DNA of 13,718 bases from Acanthaster planci (GCF_001949145.1 NW_019091729.1:1-13718), one strand, 5' to 3'. Positions 1 to 8,326 are shown, counted from the stretch's first letter. Translations and numbers: made by a program. Notes: a model not told the origin generated them from the sequence alone.

Positions 1-291
1 TTTGATTCCAAGACCTCTGCATTGCTCTTAGCCGAACTGGGTTCCGGACTCCGGGGTTCATTCAAACAGAGGTTTATTAACGTGGGTTCTTTTCTGACAG
101 GGTGGGGGACAATCAACGGCTTCGTTTAAGCTTTGCAGGGTGCATTCCACCAAATCGTTGTATTTCTGCTCGCGAGCTCATTAATATTTTGTGATCCCAC
201 GGCATTTTTACAATAGGAAAGAACAAAATCAGGAGGGGTCATTCTATAAATCCCCGATTTGGGACTGATAGTTTCCAGTTTGAGGTGTGTC
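1..291. other. Non-coding flank, no gene seen
   Basis: AT-rich sequence with no exon-like reading frame on either strand. It borders the inverted-repeat copy beginning at 292, and part of it may belong to that same repeat. The partner copy at the right end is cut off by the window edge, so the outer border of the repeat cannot be placed. Confidence 0.4.
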
Positions 292-542
292 CAAAAAGCC
301 CAAGATTGCGGGGCTACTTTGGATAGAGGCGGACGGCTACATTCAGAAATGAGCGCTTAGTTTTACTGCTATTTCGGGGGTATCTTCCTTGAAAGGCGAC
401 TAAAAAAAAGATTTTCGCGGTTAACCCCCATGAAATTGAAACGAAAAGTGATCTTCTGGCCATACACTTGAATTTCCAGTAAAAAAAACGGGGGCCAACT
501 TGAACCTCTTCACGAGAGTCAACAGGAGGCGTTATTTCGGTC
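292..542 (-). repeat. Left copy of a ~250 bp repeat, inverted relative to 13467-13718
   Basis: The reverse complement of this stretch aligns along its whole length with 13467-13718. Shared blocks include GACCGAAATA(A/G)CGCC, CGAAGAGGTT/TGAAGAGGTT, CTGGAAATTCAAG, TTTCAATTT, ATAGCAGTAAAACTA, GCGCTCAT, CTCTATCCAAA and GGGCTTTTTG. Similarity is interrupted by small indels and homopolymer length changes. A 79-codon frame on the minus strand (314-553) shares a few residues (WKFK, LYPK) with the frame in the other copy, but the frames are not conserved overall. I read it as a dispersed non-coding repeat. It could be the arm of a large inverted structure or simply two independent insertions. Confidence 0.75.
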
Positions 543-1052
543 CGATTTTGCACTGTTTTCTATGGGTGTGTATTAAAGTGTAGTGCAACCTGCATTGAAT
601 TGTTCATGTAATTTATGACGTCATTCAACGCAAGAATTGAAAATAAAAATTGCGTCACGGAGCGACTTGTTTTGTTCACCATTTATGATTTCACGTCGAT
701 CAGTCGTCACGCTTCACAGTCAGACTTAAATAGCAAATAAGGCAGTTTCCCTAGAACATTCCGAAGTAATAGGGTACTTTTAAAAATTGGAGGATTCAGG
801 GCTCTTAGGGTTAATACTTAAAAGTTGGAGGCTTTCTGTTAGGTTCGTCTATGCCTTCCAAAAGTGTGAATCTCGTGCTCAAAATTCAAATTCCCTGGCA
901 AAATCGTCAACCGTAACTCCACAAATTTAACTTAGGAGGCCCACCTTACTTGTTACTACGTGCTTGTCAATCTTTATCATTGCAAAGACCTGCTTACTTC
1001 ATTTACAAATACTTTTGATGATTCTGACTCGTAAATGGCGGTAGTTGTTTCT
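543..1052. other. Intergenic DNA, no gene seen
   Basis: No exon-like frame with matching splice sites was found. It contains a perfect TGACGTCA (CRE-type) octamer at 616-623, which is not next to any recognisable start site. Otherwise AT-rich sequence without clear repeats. Confidence 0.4.
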
Positions 1053-1425
1053 TAATAATGATAATAATTTCTTCATTTATAAAGCGCAATTTTCAAATCG
1101 GTATCTTCAATGCGCTGTACAATGAAGACTTTAAGCGTGGAACAATGAATACATTTAAACATGGTTGAGCCGATGACATACAAGGGCGTCTCGGGCAGCC
1201 GCCAAACGACCCACATTCACCAACATCAGTAAAGGGGAGACAGCAAGAAGCAGTTACAGTTTTAGAGGTGGGAGGAAAACCCCAGGAAAATATTCTGAGC
1301 AAAACCTACAGAGTTAGGTAGGGACTAAAAACCCAATCCACATGTGGACCGGGCCGGGAATCGAACCCGGGACCACAGAGATGGAAGGCGAGGAAAGAAC
1401 TACCTTGCCAACCTGACTCGCCAAC
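1053..1425 (-). mobile_element. tRNA-derived SINE, minus strand
   Basis: Read on the minus strand, the element starts near 1425 with a tRNA-like head. An A-box-like TGGCGAGTCAGG is followed about 60 nt later by a near-perfect B box, GGTTCGATTCC (plus-strand positions 1357-1367), inside CCCGGGTTCGATTCCCGG. The body then has a conserved-type core (TTTTCC-GGGGTTTTCCTCCCACC), a module resembling GCGC..TTTATAAA of many invertebrate SINEs, and an (ATTATT)n-like simple tail at 1053-1070. A pol III-transcribed, LINE-mobilised element fits this order. I could not identify target-site duplications. The tRNA head is not a functional tRNA gene: no cloverleaf folds cleanly. Confidence 0.75.
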
Positions 1426-1605
1426 CTGTTCTTGTAACACATTCGTTCAAAACTGAAATTTTGGAGGCGACTTGTTGTTTGCTGATCTCCAGTGAAGAGT
1501 AAAAAAATAACTCCAATTGTCACTGTCAAACTGCCATACTAACAAGCTTTATTACTTTGTTTCGAAAAAGGTAATTTTACTATATATTTGTTTTTAACGC
1601 AGTTT

Positions 1606-1645
1606 CACGAACTGACACCCACTTGCAACTGGGTGCCAGTTCGTG
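1606..1645. repeat. 16 bp inverted repeat (hairpin)
   Basis: CACGAACTGACACCCA (1606-1621) and TGGGTGCCAGTTCGTG (1630-1645) are reverse complements at 15 of 16 positions around an 8 nt loop whose core TTGCAA is itself palindromic. No gene or T-run is adjacent, so a terminator role is not supported. It may be the tip of a decayed transposon. Confidence 0.7.
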
Positions 1646-1764
1646 GTACTTCGAGGGAGGGTCATTAGCTTTCTTGTCTGATTACAGGTTATCCAAACTG
1701 TGTAGCAATGAAAATTACAGTGCAACCGAGTTCCTACTATCTCTCTTCAAGTTCTTCACGCAGG

Positions 1765-1895
1765 GTGTAGAGTACCAAAGTCTGACGTCATTTTGAACCA
1801 GGAAGTGCACCGCAACGAATGGAGTACTCACATGTATTGCTGCACGTGCTGCCGGGTTCTAGTGCGCGTGACATATTCACTTCGGTACTCTAAAC
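1765..1895. repeat. Small inverted-repeat element (~130 bp), MITE-like
   Basis: The sequence starts GTGTAGAGTACCAAAGT and ends ACTTCGGTACTCTAAAC, giving imperfect inverted ends of about 17 bp. Similarity continues weakly inwards (GAACCAGGAAGTGC against the complement of GGTTCTAGTGCGCG). It contains a TGACGTCA octamer at 1783-1790. The small size and inverted ends suggest a short non-autonomous DNA element, but no target duplication is visible. Confidence 0.45.
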
Positions 1896-1993
1896 GGGTT
1901 AAAGGCGGGTAGTACATCATCAGTGCCGATAACCAGCACAAGAAAGTGGCCCTCTCTAGACAGGGCAAGTCTTTGTATGAGGTCAGCATTGTA

Positions 1994-2128
1994 GGGTACA
2001 GTCCACTAATTCAAGTCCCATTGAAAACAGTGTAAAAATCAGCACTGTTCAGGGCTCAATAACATGCACGCTAACATCCCTGATATTTCTGAAACACAAA
2101 TGAAATTCTGTCTAGTCACTAATTTCAA
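1994..2128 (+). repeat. Dispersed repeat, copy 1
   Basis: About 135 bp that recurs in direct orientation at 7510-7646. Shared blocks are GGGTACAGTCCACTAATTCAAG, AATCAGCACTGTTCAGGG, CAATAACA-GCACGC-AACATCCCTGA and TTTCTGAAA-ACAAAT. The copies differ by scattered substitutions and small indels. There is no coding potential. The copy ends abruptly next to the palindrome cluster at 2131. Confidence 0.8.
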
Positions 2129-2130
2129 NT

Positions 2131-2232
2131 TTACTAGTTGGGACGGACCCAACTGTAGTTGGGAAGTTCCCAACTATAGTTGGGACTGAGGTTAAGTTGG
2201 GTAATAACAATTGTTATTGACACGGCCGTGTC
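2131..2232. repeat. Palindrome cluster; fragment related to the 12953-13282 MITE
   Basis: The part 2131-2207 (TAGTTGGGAC..CCCAACTGTAGTTGGGA..CCCAACTATAGTTGGGACTGAGG) matches the right terminal repeat of the element at 13200-13282, including its order of sub-repeats. Perfect palindromes follow each other closely: 18 bp at 2168-2185, 16 bp AATAACAATTGTTATT at 2203-2218, and 14 bp GACACGGCCGTGTC at 2219-2232. It is probably a truncated copy of the same MITE family. The single ambiguous base (2129) sits at its left edge, as expected where palindromes disturb sequencing or assembly. Confidence 0.65.
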
Positions 2233-2538
2233 GATGATGATCGATGTCACGCAGTAGGTGATTCCATAATTGTAAGGCTCACTGAAATTCTAGATAAAAG
2301 TACCCCTATCTGAGACGGTAATTTTTATTTTTTTACCTTTTAATTAACAGGCATATATTACTCTTGAATAATAGTTACTGTGTATCTAAATGACTTATTA
2401 TGGAATTCAGAAGCAAAATCGGGCAGAAAGAAAGTAACTGTCACCCCCACCATTTCGATTGGACGAAGCTGTAACCCATGACCCCTCTAAAACGATTTCG
2501 ACTTCGTAGCATGTGTACCACTGATGATAGTGTGTCCC
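2233..2538. other. Intergenic DNA, no gene seen
   Basis: AT-rich with T-runs and no exon-like frame. It lies between the palindrome cluster and the microsatellite, upstream of gene A. Confidence 0.4.
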
Positions 2539-2608
2539 GTGTATGTATATGTACATGTACATGTACATGTATATGTACACGTACATGTACACACTGTACG
2601 CACACACA
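2539..2608. repeat. ATGTAC microsatellite
   Basis: Runs of (GTACAT)n with TATATG and CACG variants. GTACAT is self-complementary when doubled, so the tract can form cruciform or slipped structures. Short tyrosine/methionine-rich frames here on both strands are artefacts of the repeat. Confidence 0.85.
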
Positions 2609-2739
2609 ATGCCCAAGCAAAAGTGTGCATTAGTATTAGGCCTAACTGAACTCCGAGGTCATTGCCTAGTAGAAGTTGTTTTATTTCAAACAAATCCAAT
2701 CCATGTGGCAATTCGATCCAGCGCATTCCTGCGGTAATC

Positions 2740-2872
2740 TATCGTGCCGGTCCGTGTGTTGAAGTTGGAAAGACTGCTCATTTCACTGTCATTAAATAGT
2801 GGTACCGTAACGTAAGTAAAGTAGCTGATGGAATGTGCTGTTGTCAGCTATCACTCAGTTTGACTTAGGACG
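2740..2872 (+). promoter_or_regulatory. Probable 5' UTR and proximal promoter of gene A
   Basis: This is the sequence just before the gene A start codon. An in-frame TGA at 2861-2863 closes the reading frame shortly before the ATG. A TCACTCAGTTT stretch near 2850 resembles an initiator, but no TATA box is well placed. The transcription start cannot be fixed from sequence alone. Confidence 0.3.
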
Positions 2873-3548
2873 ATGTCCTCATCATCATCAGGAGGGAACA
2901 TACAGCAAGTCGCTGCACGTGTTGCCCATGAGTTAATAGAGATGAAAGCGCAGTCATCAGTCACTGATGAATACTTAAGAGAATCAGCTACTCAAGCTCA
3001 GTTTCTTCAACTTGAAGTTGAACAAGCTCACCATCAGGATAATCAAACATCCGAAGTCATCCGACTTGTTGAAGATTACACCAGCCCTGCAGTGCATGCT
3101 CTCCATAATATTATAGGATGCAACTCAAAGAATCTTTTCCAGGACCACTGCAATGAAGAGTTTACTGAGGAAAGCTTCAGTCAACTTCATCCTCCCGTTA
3201 TTGAAGCAAGGGATATCGATAGCAACAGTTCCCATGACAACCAAGATTATACCTCCAGCTCCTCTGGCATTTTATCAAGGGTGTTTGCCATTCAAAACCA
3301 GTCAACAGAATCTTCAGGTGATAATCCAGAAATTATCAGAAAGAAACCTCCACAAATTGATGAACCGATACCAACTCAGGAAGCTCAACGAGACAGATCA
3401 CAAATAGATGTAAATGTGTCATCAGATGTGCCCACTGTTTCCTATGTCAGGACACTTCTTGAAGCAAATGAAGCACTTCATAATTTTGAAAATCAAACAG
3501 GAACAAAATACAGTGCTTATAAGAGCACTGCTGGGTTTGGAAATACAG
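2873..3548 (+). other. Gene A exon 1: N-terminal low-complexity region (residues 1-225)
   Basis: Encodes a Ser-rich start (MSSSSSGG), then a stretch of probable amphipathic helix (about residues 10-70, rich in Glu, Gln, Ala and Leu), then a Ser/Asn/Gln/acidic segment with little predicted order. I recognise no domain. Acidic, Gln/Ser-rich regions beside DNA-binding domains often act in transactivation, but that is inference here. The exon ends CAG|GTAAAT after the first base of codon 226. An uninterrupted frame of this length with its own start codon, joined in phase to a domain exon, makes it credible as coding. Confidence 0.7.
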
Positions 3549-5828
3549 GTAAATGTAAAAGACATCTAAAGTTGAGATGAGCAAAGGGCTATATACCACT
3601 GCCTTTGATCAGTGACATCCTCAAGATTTATTTTAAAAGTTGATTTTGGCAAGCCTTGCAAATCAACTTTGGTACATACATGTGTGCCCCTGTGGCCACT
3701 CATGTGCACATCCACAAATCACCCACAAATAAAAAAGCAGAAATGTGAAAGTACATTTGGTATTTTAAAATGGGTGAAAAGTTTTCATAAGATAATTATC
3801 ACCACTGATTACCTCAAGTGTGACTTCTCTGAAGTTCGGAACTTTGAATGTCAATTCCTTCAAGCTCTGTACTGTCCTCATGTCTGAGTACAATCTAAAT
3901 TTCTACTTAAATATGGAAATATGGCATTAAAAACCCAACTGATGCAGTTTCTGCTCATTTGATAATCAGAATGCAGTATGATACACTAAAGACCAGCCAC
4001 ACACTGGGTCAGTGTAAACCTTGTTTCCTTCCCTGCAGTAATTGATGACTTCAATATTTTTTCCCATGTATCAGAGTATAAGGTTGACAGACCCCACAAG
4101 ATCTACTTTGAAGAGAGATCAGCAGATCTCAGTGGTTTGGGCATACCTTATGATGGTATCCCATTCATCAATGTTGGCAAGAAAGTTATGGATTGTCAAT
4201 ATGGAATGGACAGATGTGTAGCAGCCAAGAGAAAATACATGGAACGTCAAGTAAGTGGAAATAGTCTACAAACATGTACATGTAGACGAATGTGTACAAC
4301 TAAAATCCATTGTGATTATTTTTTTTTGTTTCAAAGTTGAAGGATTTCTCAAGACAAAGGCGACCTCTTGCTCAAGAACGAACGAAAAAAATCAAATGCA
4401 GAGCACAGATCCGAATGAAAGAAATCCTAAAATATCCAGAATATAAGGTAAATGTATACATTTTTATTAAAATTGTCTGTGTAAAAAAAATCTAATCCAA
4501 TACAATTATTGGCAATTTTTTTTGCTTACAGGTAGGAGCACATGTTCACTGATTGGATGGAAACCAACAGGTGTAAATCACAATATTCAAGACTGAGACA
4601 CCACTACATGTATATCACAGGATTTTCCTCTGAATAAGCCAGGGAATAAATGTACATGTGTACCAAGAGTTGTGAAAAAATCTAGATGTCTGCCTTGCAT
4701 TTATTTTTGTATTTTGCTTGTTTAATGTCCACAGGTTCCATTGAATTCAAGGTCTAGAAAGGAGAGAGTTCGCTTATCTAAAGAGCTTCGAGAAGCACTC
4801 AAGAATGGTATGGTGAAAGGCGAAAAAAGGATCTACATACAGTGGCCTGGACTAGCCGATCATACAGGGCATTCGCTAGGACAACAGGCAGTCAAACAGG
4901 TTTATCACTTTCATATTTTCTTCCTTATTGTGAGTTTGATGCAAGCAAATGACACCTGAAATTTAACAAGTAACTTTATAAGAATGCTCAACTTTTGACA
5001 AAAACACTATTTCATTTTCTTTTTAGGTGAAGCCATGTCTGTCTGGAAAGCAAGCCATAAAAGAAGTGAATGCTCTATCATGGGATTCATTCATTCAACG
5101 TTTTGGTAGTGTTGTTGAGCATGGACAAATTGTAGCTTCGGCAGCCTGGTCCAAACGCCCATTTGCAAACATCACAACCCTGCATTCAGCATTCTGTGAA
5201 TTCTTGGACTCGCTGTCTCATTCAGGTTAGGTTGTGTTCATACCATTCATTCAAGCACAAGACACTATTCAAACCATAGATAAAGAAGATTTCTGGCCTG
5301 AGGAAGTAGATCTGGAACTTTGCTGATAATGAATAGTTTAATATTTGGAAGAAGCAAACTGTTTTTTTTTTATAATAGAAATTAAATAACTGGCTGACCA
5401 TATTAGTCTTGTGTATTTTTGTATAATTAGAGCATAATGAGTTTTTTTACCATGCATAAACAGGCAGTGAAGCCCTATTCCGATGCTATCCTGACCTTCA
5501 AATCAACTCCTCAGCCTGTAAACCCATCTCAGAGGGCGCTGCTTATAAGTTTCAACTTAGTCAGCTACAGACCTTCAGCCCAGAAGAATCTGCCTTGCTG
5601 GCCGAGTTAAACGTGAAGTACCGAGACAACTTTCACTTCTCATATATCATCTGTGGGCGAGAAACAAGCAAGGAAGGGTTGTTTACTAGTCTCCATACAC
5701 GAACTCAGAACTCAAGGGATGTGGAGGTAGTCACTGCTATGGAAGAGATCAAAAAGATTGCCTGGTATCGCATTCTTGATCAAGTAAGGACCATCAAACC
5801 TTTCACAACGCAACATGCATCGGCATAG
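2873..5828 (+). CDS. Gene A: CARF-like domain fused to a catalytically altered URAD domain (six exons)
   Basis: Predicted exons are 2873-3548, 4039-4250, 4337-4447, 4735-4899, 5027-5225 and 5464-5828. All introns are GT-AG, and the joined frame is 1728 nt (575 aa plus TAG). Junction phases (1,0,0,0,1) fit without any frame break. The start has A at -3 and an in-frame TGA just upstream. Residues 1-225 are low-complexity, 226-388 resemble the CARF/ALS2CR8 family, and about 402-562 form an OHCU decarboxylase (URAD) fold. Exon 5 has no in-frame ATG, and the TAG of its own 3' splice site closes its frame, so it must be spliced to an upstream exon; this supports a true fusion. The URAD part aligns without gaps to gene B, but the catalytic His is Tyr463 and the catalytic Glu is Lys483, so decarboxylase activity is unlikely. 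Likely a nuclear regulatory protein (inference). Main doubt: the exon 4 donor (CAG|GTTTAT) is weaker than the others. Confidence 0.75.
3549..4038 (+). other. Gene A intron 1
   Basis: Phase-1 intron, 490 bp, GTAAAT donor and TTCCTTCCCTGCAG acceptor with a good pyrimidine tract. Two short frames inside it lack matching splice sites and homology, so I see no further exon. Confidence 0.75.
4039..4899 (+). other. CARF (ALS2CR8)-like domain of gene A, exons 2-4 (residues 226-388)
   Basis: Exon 2 (4039-4250) carries the stretch around GIPYDGIPF and DCQYG. Exon 3 (4337-4447) carries a basic segment ending KYPEYK with a single Cys in KIKCRAQI. Exon 4 (4735-4899) carries a basic helix, then a YIQWPG strand and DHTGHS. 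This order (DCQ, basic KK-x-C-x-A-x-I, ..PEYK, aromatic strand, H-x-x-H) is what I know from the calcium-responsive transcription factor family, recognised from memory rather than by a search. The two Cys and paired His also resemble the C-C-H-H ligand order of WRKY-GCM1/FLYWCH-type zinc folds (inference). Introns inside it are short (86 and 287 bp) and phase 0. Confidence 0.6.
5027..5828 (+). other. URAD-like pseudoenzyme domain of gene A, exons 5-6 (residues 389-575)
   Basis: Exon 5 has the family's N-terminal signature (LSWDSFIQRFG, VEHG, AAW..RPF) and exon 6 its C-terminal half (ELN..Y...F.F..IICGRE, EEIKKIAWYR). Hand alignment with gene B is gap-free: about 57% identity before the shared intron and 35% after. 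In the family the catalytic His lies in HPDL and the catalytic Glu lies 20 residues later in S-x-x-EQ-x-x-AGL (His67 and Glu87 in zebrafish numbering). Here the equivalents are Tyr463 (CYPDL) and Lys483, and the whole EQ..AGL motif is gone. The substrate-binding Arg (Arg161 equivalent) remains as Arg557. Between PDL and the later EE pair only two residues match gene B, so change is concentrated in the active-site segment. Confidence 0.75.
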
Positions 5829-6848
5829 CTGGGGCAAGCGATGGAAAGATGAACATTCTTGTATTTGTGATTGAATTTTGTTTAATGAACAAAGAATTTA
5901 ACTTGAAATGACTTGTGACCCTGCATATTTGGTCAGAATATTCAACTGGTGCTCTTATGACTAAGATTTCTAGCATTATAGACTGCATGTTGACTTACAC
6001 ATGTATATTCATGACTATTGATTTATGGATTAAAGTGATTTTAAATGTATTTGATTTTGTTTGCGAACAAGTTATCACGAAAACGAGAGAGAAAACAAAG
6101 AATCGAAAAGGTATCATTTTTTGGCTGTGTGTGTGTGTGAACAATTTGAGAAGTAATCGATATGCTCTGATAGGGTTGCTGGCGGTATTGGCCAGAACAA
6201 GGTCCATGAATTTCAAATCCCAGAGTGTCTGATAGAGCCTGTCTTGCCAACTAGTGACATAAAGGGGATACCTTCCCCTTAGGTATTGCCTGTCTTGTTC
6301 CAGCCTTCCTTTTAAGTGCTACGAACACCCCAAAAAGTGCACCCCCCCCATCTAGAAAGCATCTATGCTAGTGTACTTGTCGAAAGGTGATTCTGATTTA
6401 ATGATAGAGATTGCAAATTGACTCCCATTACAACGCCTGTGGAAAAGCAATAAAGTTCAACTTGATGAATGCATCTTTGAGGTCAGTGGGTTTTGTTTTC
6501 AGCAGGTTACCATGTTGAAAAGAAGTTTGAATTTCAAAAAAAGTAAAGCGAGGCCATCACACATCCAAATGCATCCATTTGTTATTTCCTTTTTTGGGCT
6601 GATAAAGGTAGAAGAGGGATGATGAATTGAAGGAATTATACATTTTTGCGATATTCTGCAAAAGTTAGGAACTTCACACCATTTTGTATTAGTATCTCGG
6701 GGCCACAACACAACCGTTGGCGCTGGTGGTTAGTGAGATCAGTGGTTCGTCGTGATAGCGCCCTCTTGCTGGTTCAGCGGTAACTGTACTTGCGGGGCCC
6801 AGTGTTGGTCACATTTGGTGCATTATGTGCAGCAGTAGTATGCGACTA
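5829..6848 (+). other. 3' UTR and intergenic flank of gene A
   Basis: No further exon seen. AT-rich, with (GT)n at 6125-6140 and a C-run near 6341. The short frames here lack splice context and family similarity. Confidence 0.45.
6449..6454 (+). terminator. Candidate polyadenylation signal of gene A (AATAAA)
   Basis: AATAAA followed within 25-50 nt by a GT-rich tract (GTCAGTGGGTTTTGTTTTC), the usual layout of a cleavage site. It would give a 3' UTR of about 620-650 nt. An ATTAAA at 6028-6033 is an alternative. Confidence 0.4.
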
Positions 6849-8240
6849 GCCCCAGACTGGGGGCCAGTCTACTAGACTCCCTCGCCTCCGTATCAAAGGT
6901 CCCACCCGGACCCTGGCCCTACGCGGCGCTATACGATCTTTGGGTCCCACGCTGAGCGGTTCTTTCAAAAAGTCGAGACTCAGCAAAACTGCCTTCTATG
7001 AAACTTCTTTTAAGTGTATGGATCACTCACCCCATCAATACTCTGTCGTATTACTTTGGGCGGTTTCCAATTGTAGAAGTCCGTGAAATTTTGGATTCGA
7101 TTTGGGCCATTCGTTTACTCAGTACATACAGCGATTGAACTCCCGATCGCTGACCGACTCGCCAAACACAGTATCGGGATCTCGTTGGTCTGGGCGTAGA
7201 TCATCCGCCGCAGAGCAAGACATTGCCAATGAAGGTTGATGAATGATGAAGATGAACTGAACTTCAATGCAAACGACGTTTGGGATCGAGTGTGAACTCG
7301 TGCGGGTCCATAGTGTGGCAGGGGGGGGTACGAGTGTAGCGCACACCGTTCGCTATGATCCGTAATCCCACGATGAAAAAGTGACACGCACCCGCCGGTT
7401 CTTGTTTTCATATTTTCTACACATTCGATGCACTCACGCCTGTACATAAGGCTTCATTACGAGTGATACACAGTCGCTGAAAAAAACAGTAATTTGGATC
7501 ACCGTCTCTGGGTACAGTCCACTAATTCAAGCCCAAAACGGTGTACTTGAAAATCAGCACTGTTCAGGGCCCAATAACAAGCACGCCAACATCCCTGAAA
7601 TTTCTGAAAGACAAATCAAATTCTTGTCTGGTTGCTAATCTTTCAATTTCTTTTCAATTTTTTGTGGGTTAACGAATAACATTTTTAATTATTCCCATAA
7701 ATCACCCCCCGAAAAGTCTGATTGCAGCCACTTTTCAATTGGCAACATTCCCTGACTTTCTGCACTTAGGACCATTTTTCAACTGCTCTCATATGAAAGC
7801 TACAAGACCCAGGGAGTTGATCCTGGCAAGGATTTACACAATCTCACAATTCATAAGTTATTGGGCCAAACAATCTCCTTGTTCAAAAGATACTGCGAGG
7901 GCACTTTTAATCAGGCTAATGAGCTGTGGTGCGTCTGCACCGCTGCTCTAACGCTGTCTGGTCCCCAGACAAAACAGATCCAGACTGTGTTTGGCATCGG
8001 TTAGCGATCAGGAGTTAATCGCTGTAGTAAACAAATGGCCTAAATCGAAACCAAAATTTCATGGACTTCTACAATTTGAAAATCGCCCAAAGTAGTACAT
8101 CAGAGTATTGTCGAGGTGAGTGATCCATACACGCAAAAAGGGTTTCATAGAAGGTATTTTCGCTGAGTCTCCACTTTTTGAATGAACCGCTGTGGGGCAA
8201 GGATACGGTGGGAGTCCAGTAGACTGGCCCCCAGTCCGGC
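6849..8240. mobile_element. Fold-back element upstream of gene B
   Basis: The arms 6849-7195 and 7962-8240 are inverted copies of one another. They share GACTGGGGGCCAGTCTACT, GCGGTTC-TTCAAAAAGT-GAGACTCAGC, CTTCTATGAAAC, GTATGGATCACTCAC, CAATACTCTG, TTTGGGCG, TTGTAGAAGTCC-TGAAATTTTGG and GCCAAACACAGT. The left arm carries about 50 bp extra. The spacer (7196-7961) holds copy 2 of a dispersed repeat and no transposase. Long arms and a non-coding spacer fit a fold-back type DNA element or an inverted local duplication. The outer end lies only about 85 bp before the gene B start codon. No target duplication could be identified. Confidence 0.75.
7510..7646 (+). repeat. Dispersed repeat, copy 2
   Basis: Direct-orientation relative of 1994-2128, beginning GGGTACAGTCCACTAATTC and including AATCAGCACTGTTCAGGG and CAACATCCCTGAAATTTCTG. 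It lies in the spacer of the fold-back element, so it may be an internal part of that element or a nested insertion. Confidence 0.8.
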
Positions 8241-8326
8241 TTTAAGTGCGGCGTGCGGAATAATTTTGTGAAGTAATTTCTATCTCCACGTTCGACTCGA
8301 CCAATATCGTTTAATTTTGTGTGGTT
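8241..8326 (+). promoter_or_regulatory. 5' UTR / core promoter region of gene B
   Basis: The short stretch between the fold-back arm and the start codon. An in-frame TAA at 8312-8314 closes the frame, and there is no AG acceptor between it and the ATG, so translation most simply starts at 8327. No TATA box stands out. The natural promoter must therefore lie in or beyond the repeat arm. Confidence 0.35.

Noticed and set aside
314-553. 79-codon minus-strand frame in the end repeat
   Set aside because: The partner copy at 13487-13696 does not conserve the frame beyond a few residues.
1345-1425. Possible tRNA gene on the minus strand
   Set aside because: Good B box but degenerate A box and no cloverleaf; followed by a SINE body and simple tail.
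2407-2737. Overlapping Tyr/Met/Thr/Cys-rich frames on both strands
   Set aside because: Produced by the ATGTAC microsatellite.
4531-4734. Alternative exon after the acceptor TTGCTTACAG in gene A intron 3
   Set aside because: The frame does not continue the domain and the following exon at 4735 already gives an in-phase, family-like continuation.
2873-5828. Reading gene A as a decaying URAD pseudogene beside an unrelated CARF gene
   Set aside because: No frameshift or stop in any exon, intact splice sites, and the URAD exon has no start of its own. Transcript data would still be decisive.
7115-7447. 110-codon minus-strand frame
   Set aside because: Lies across the left fold-back arm and spacer, with no recognisable domain and no matching frame in the right arm.
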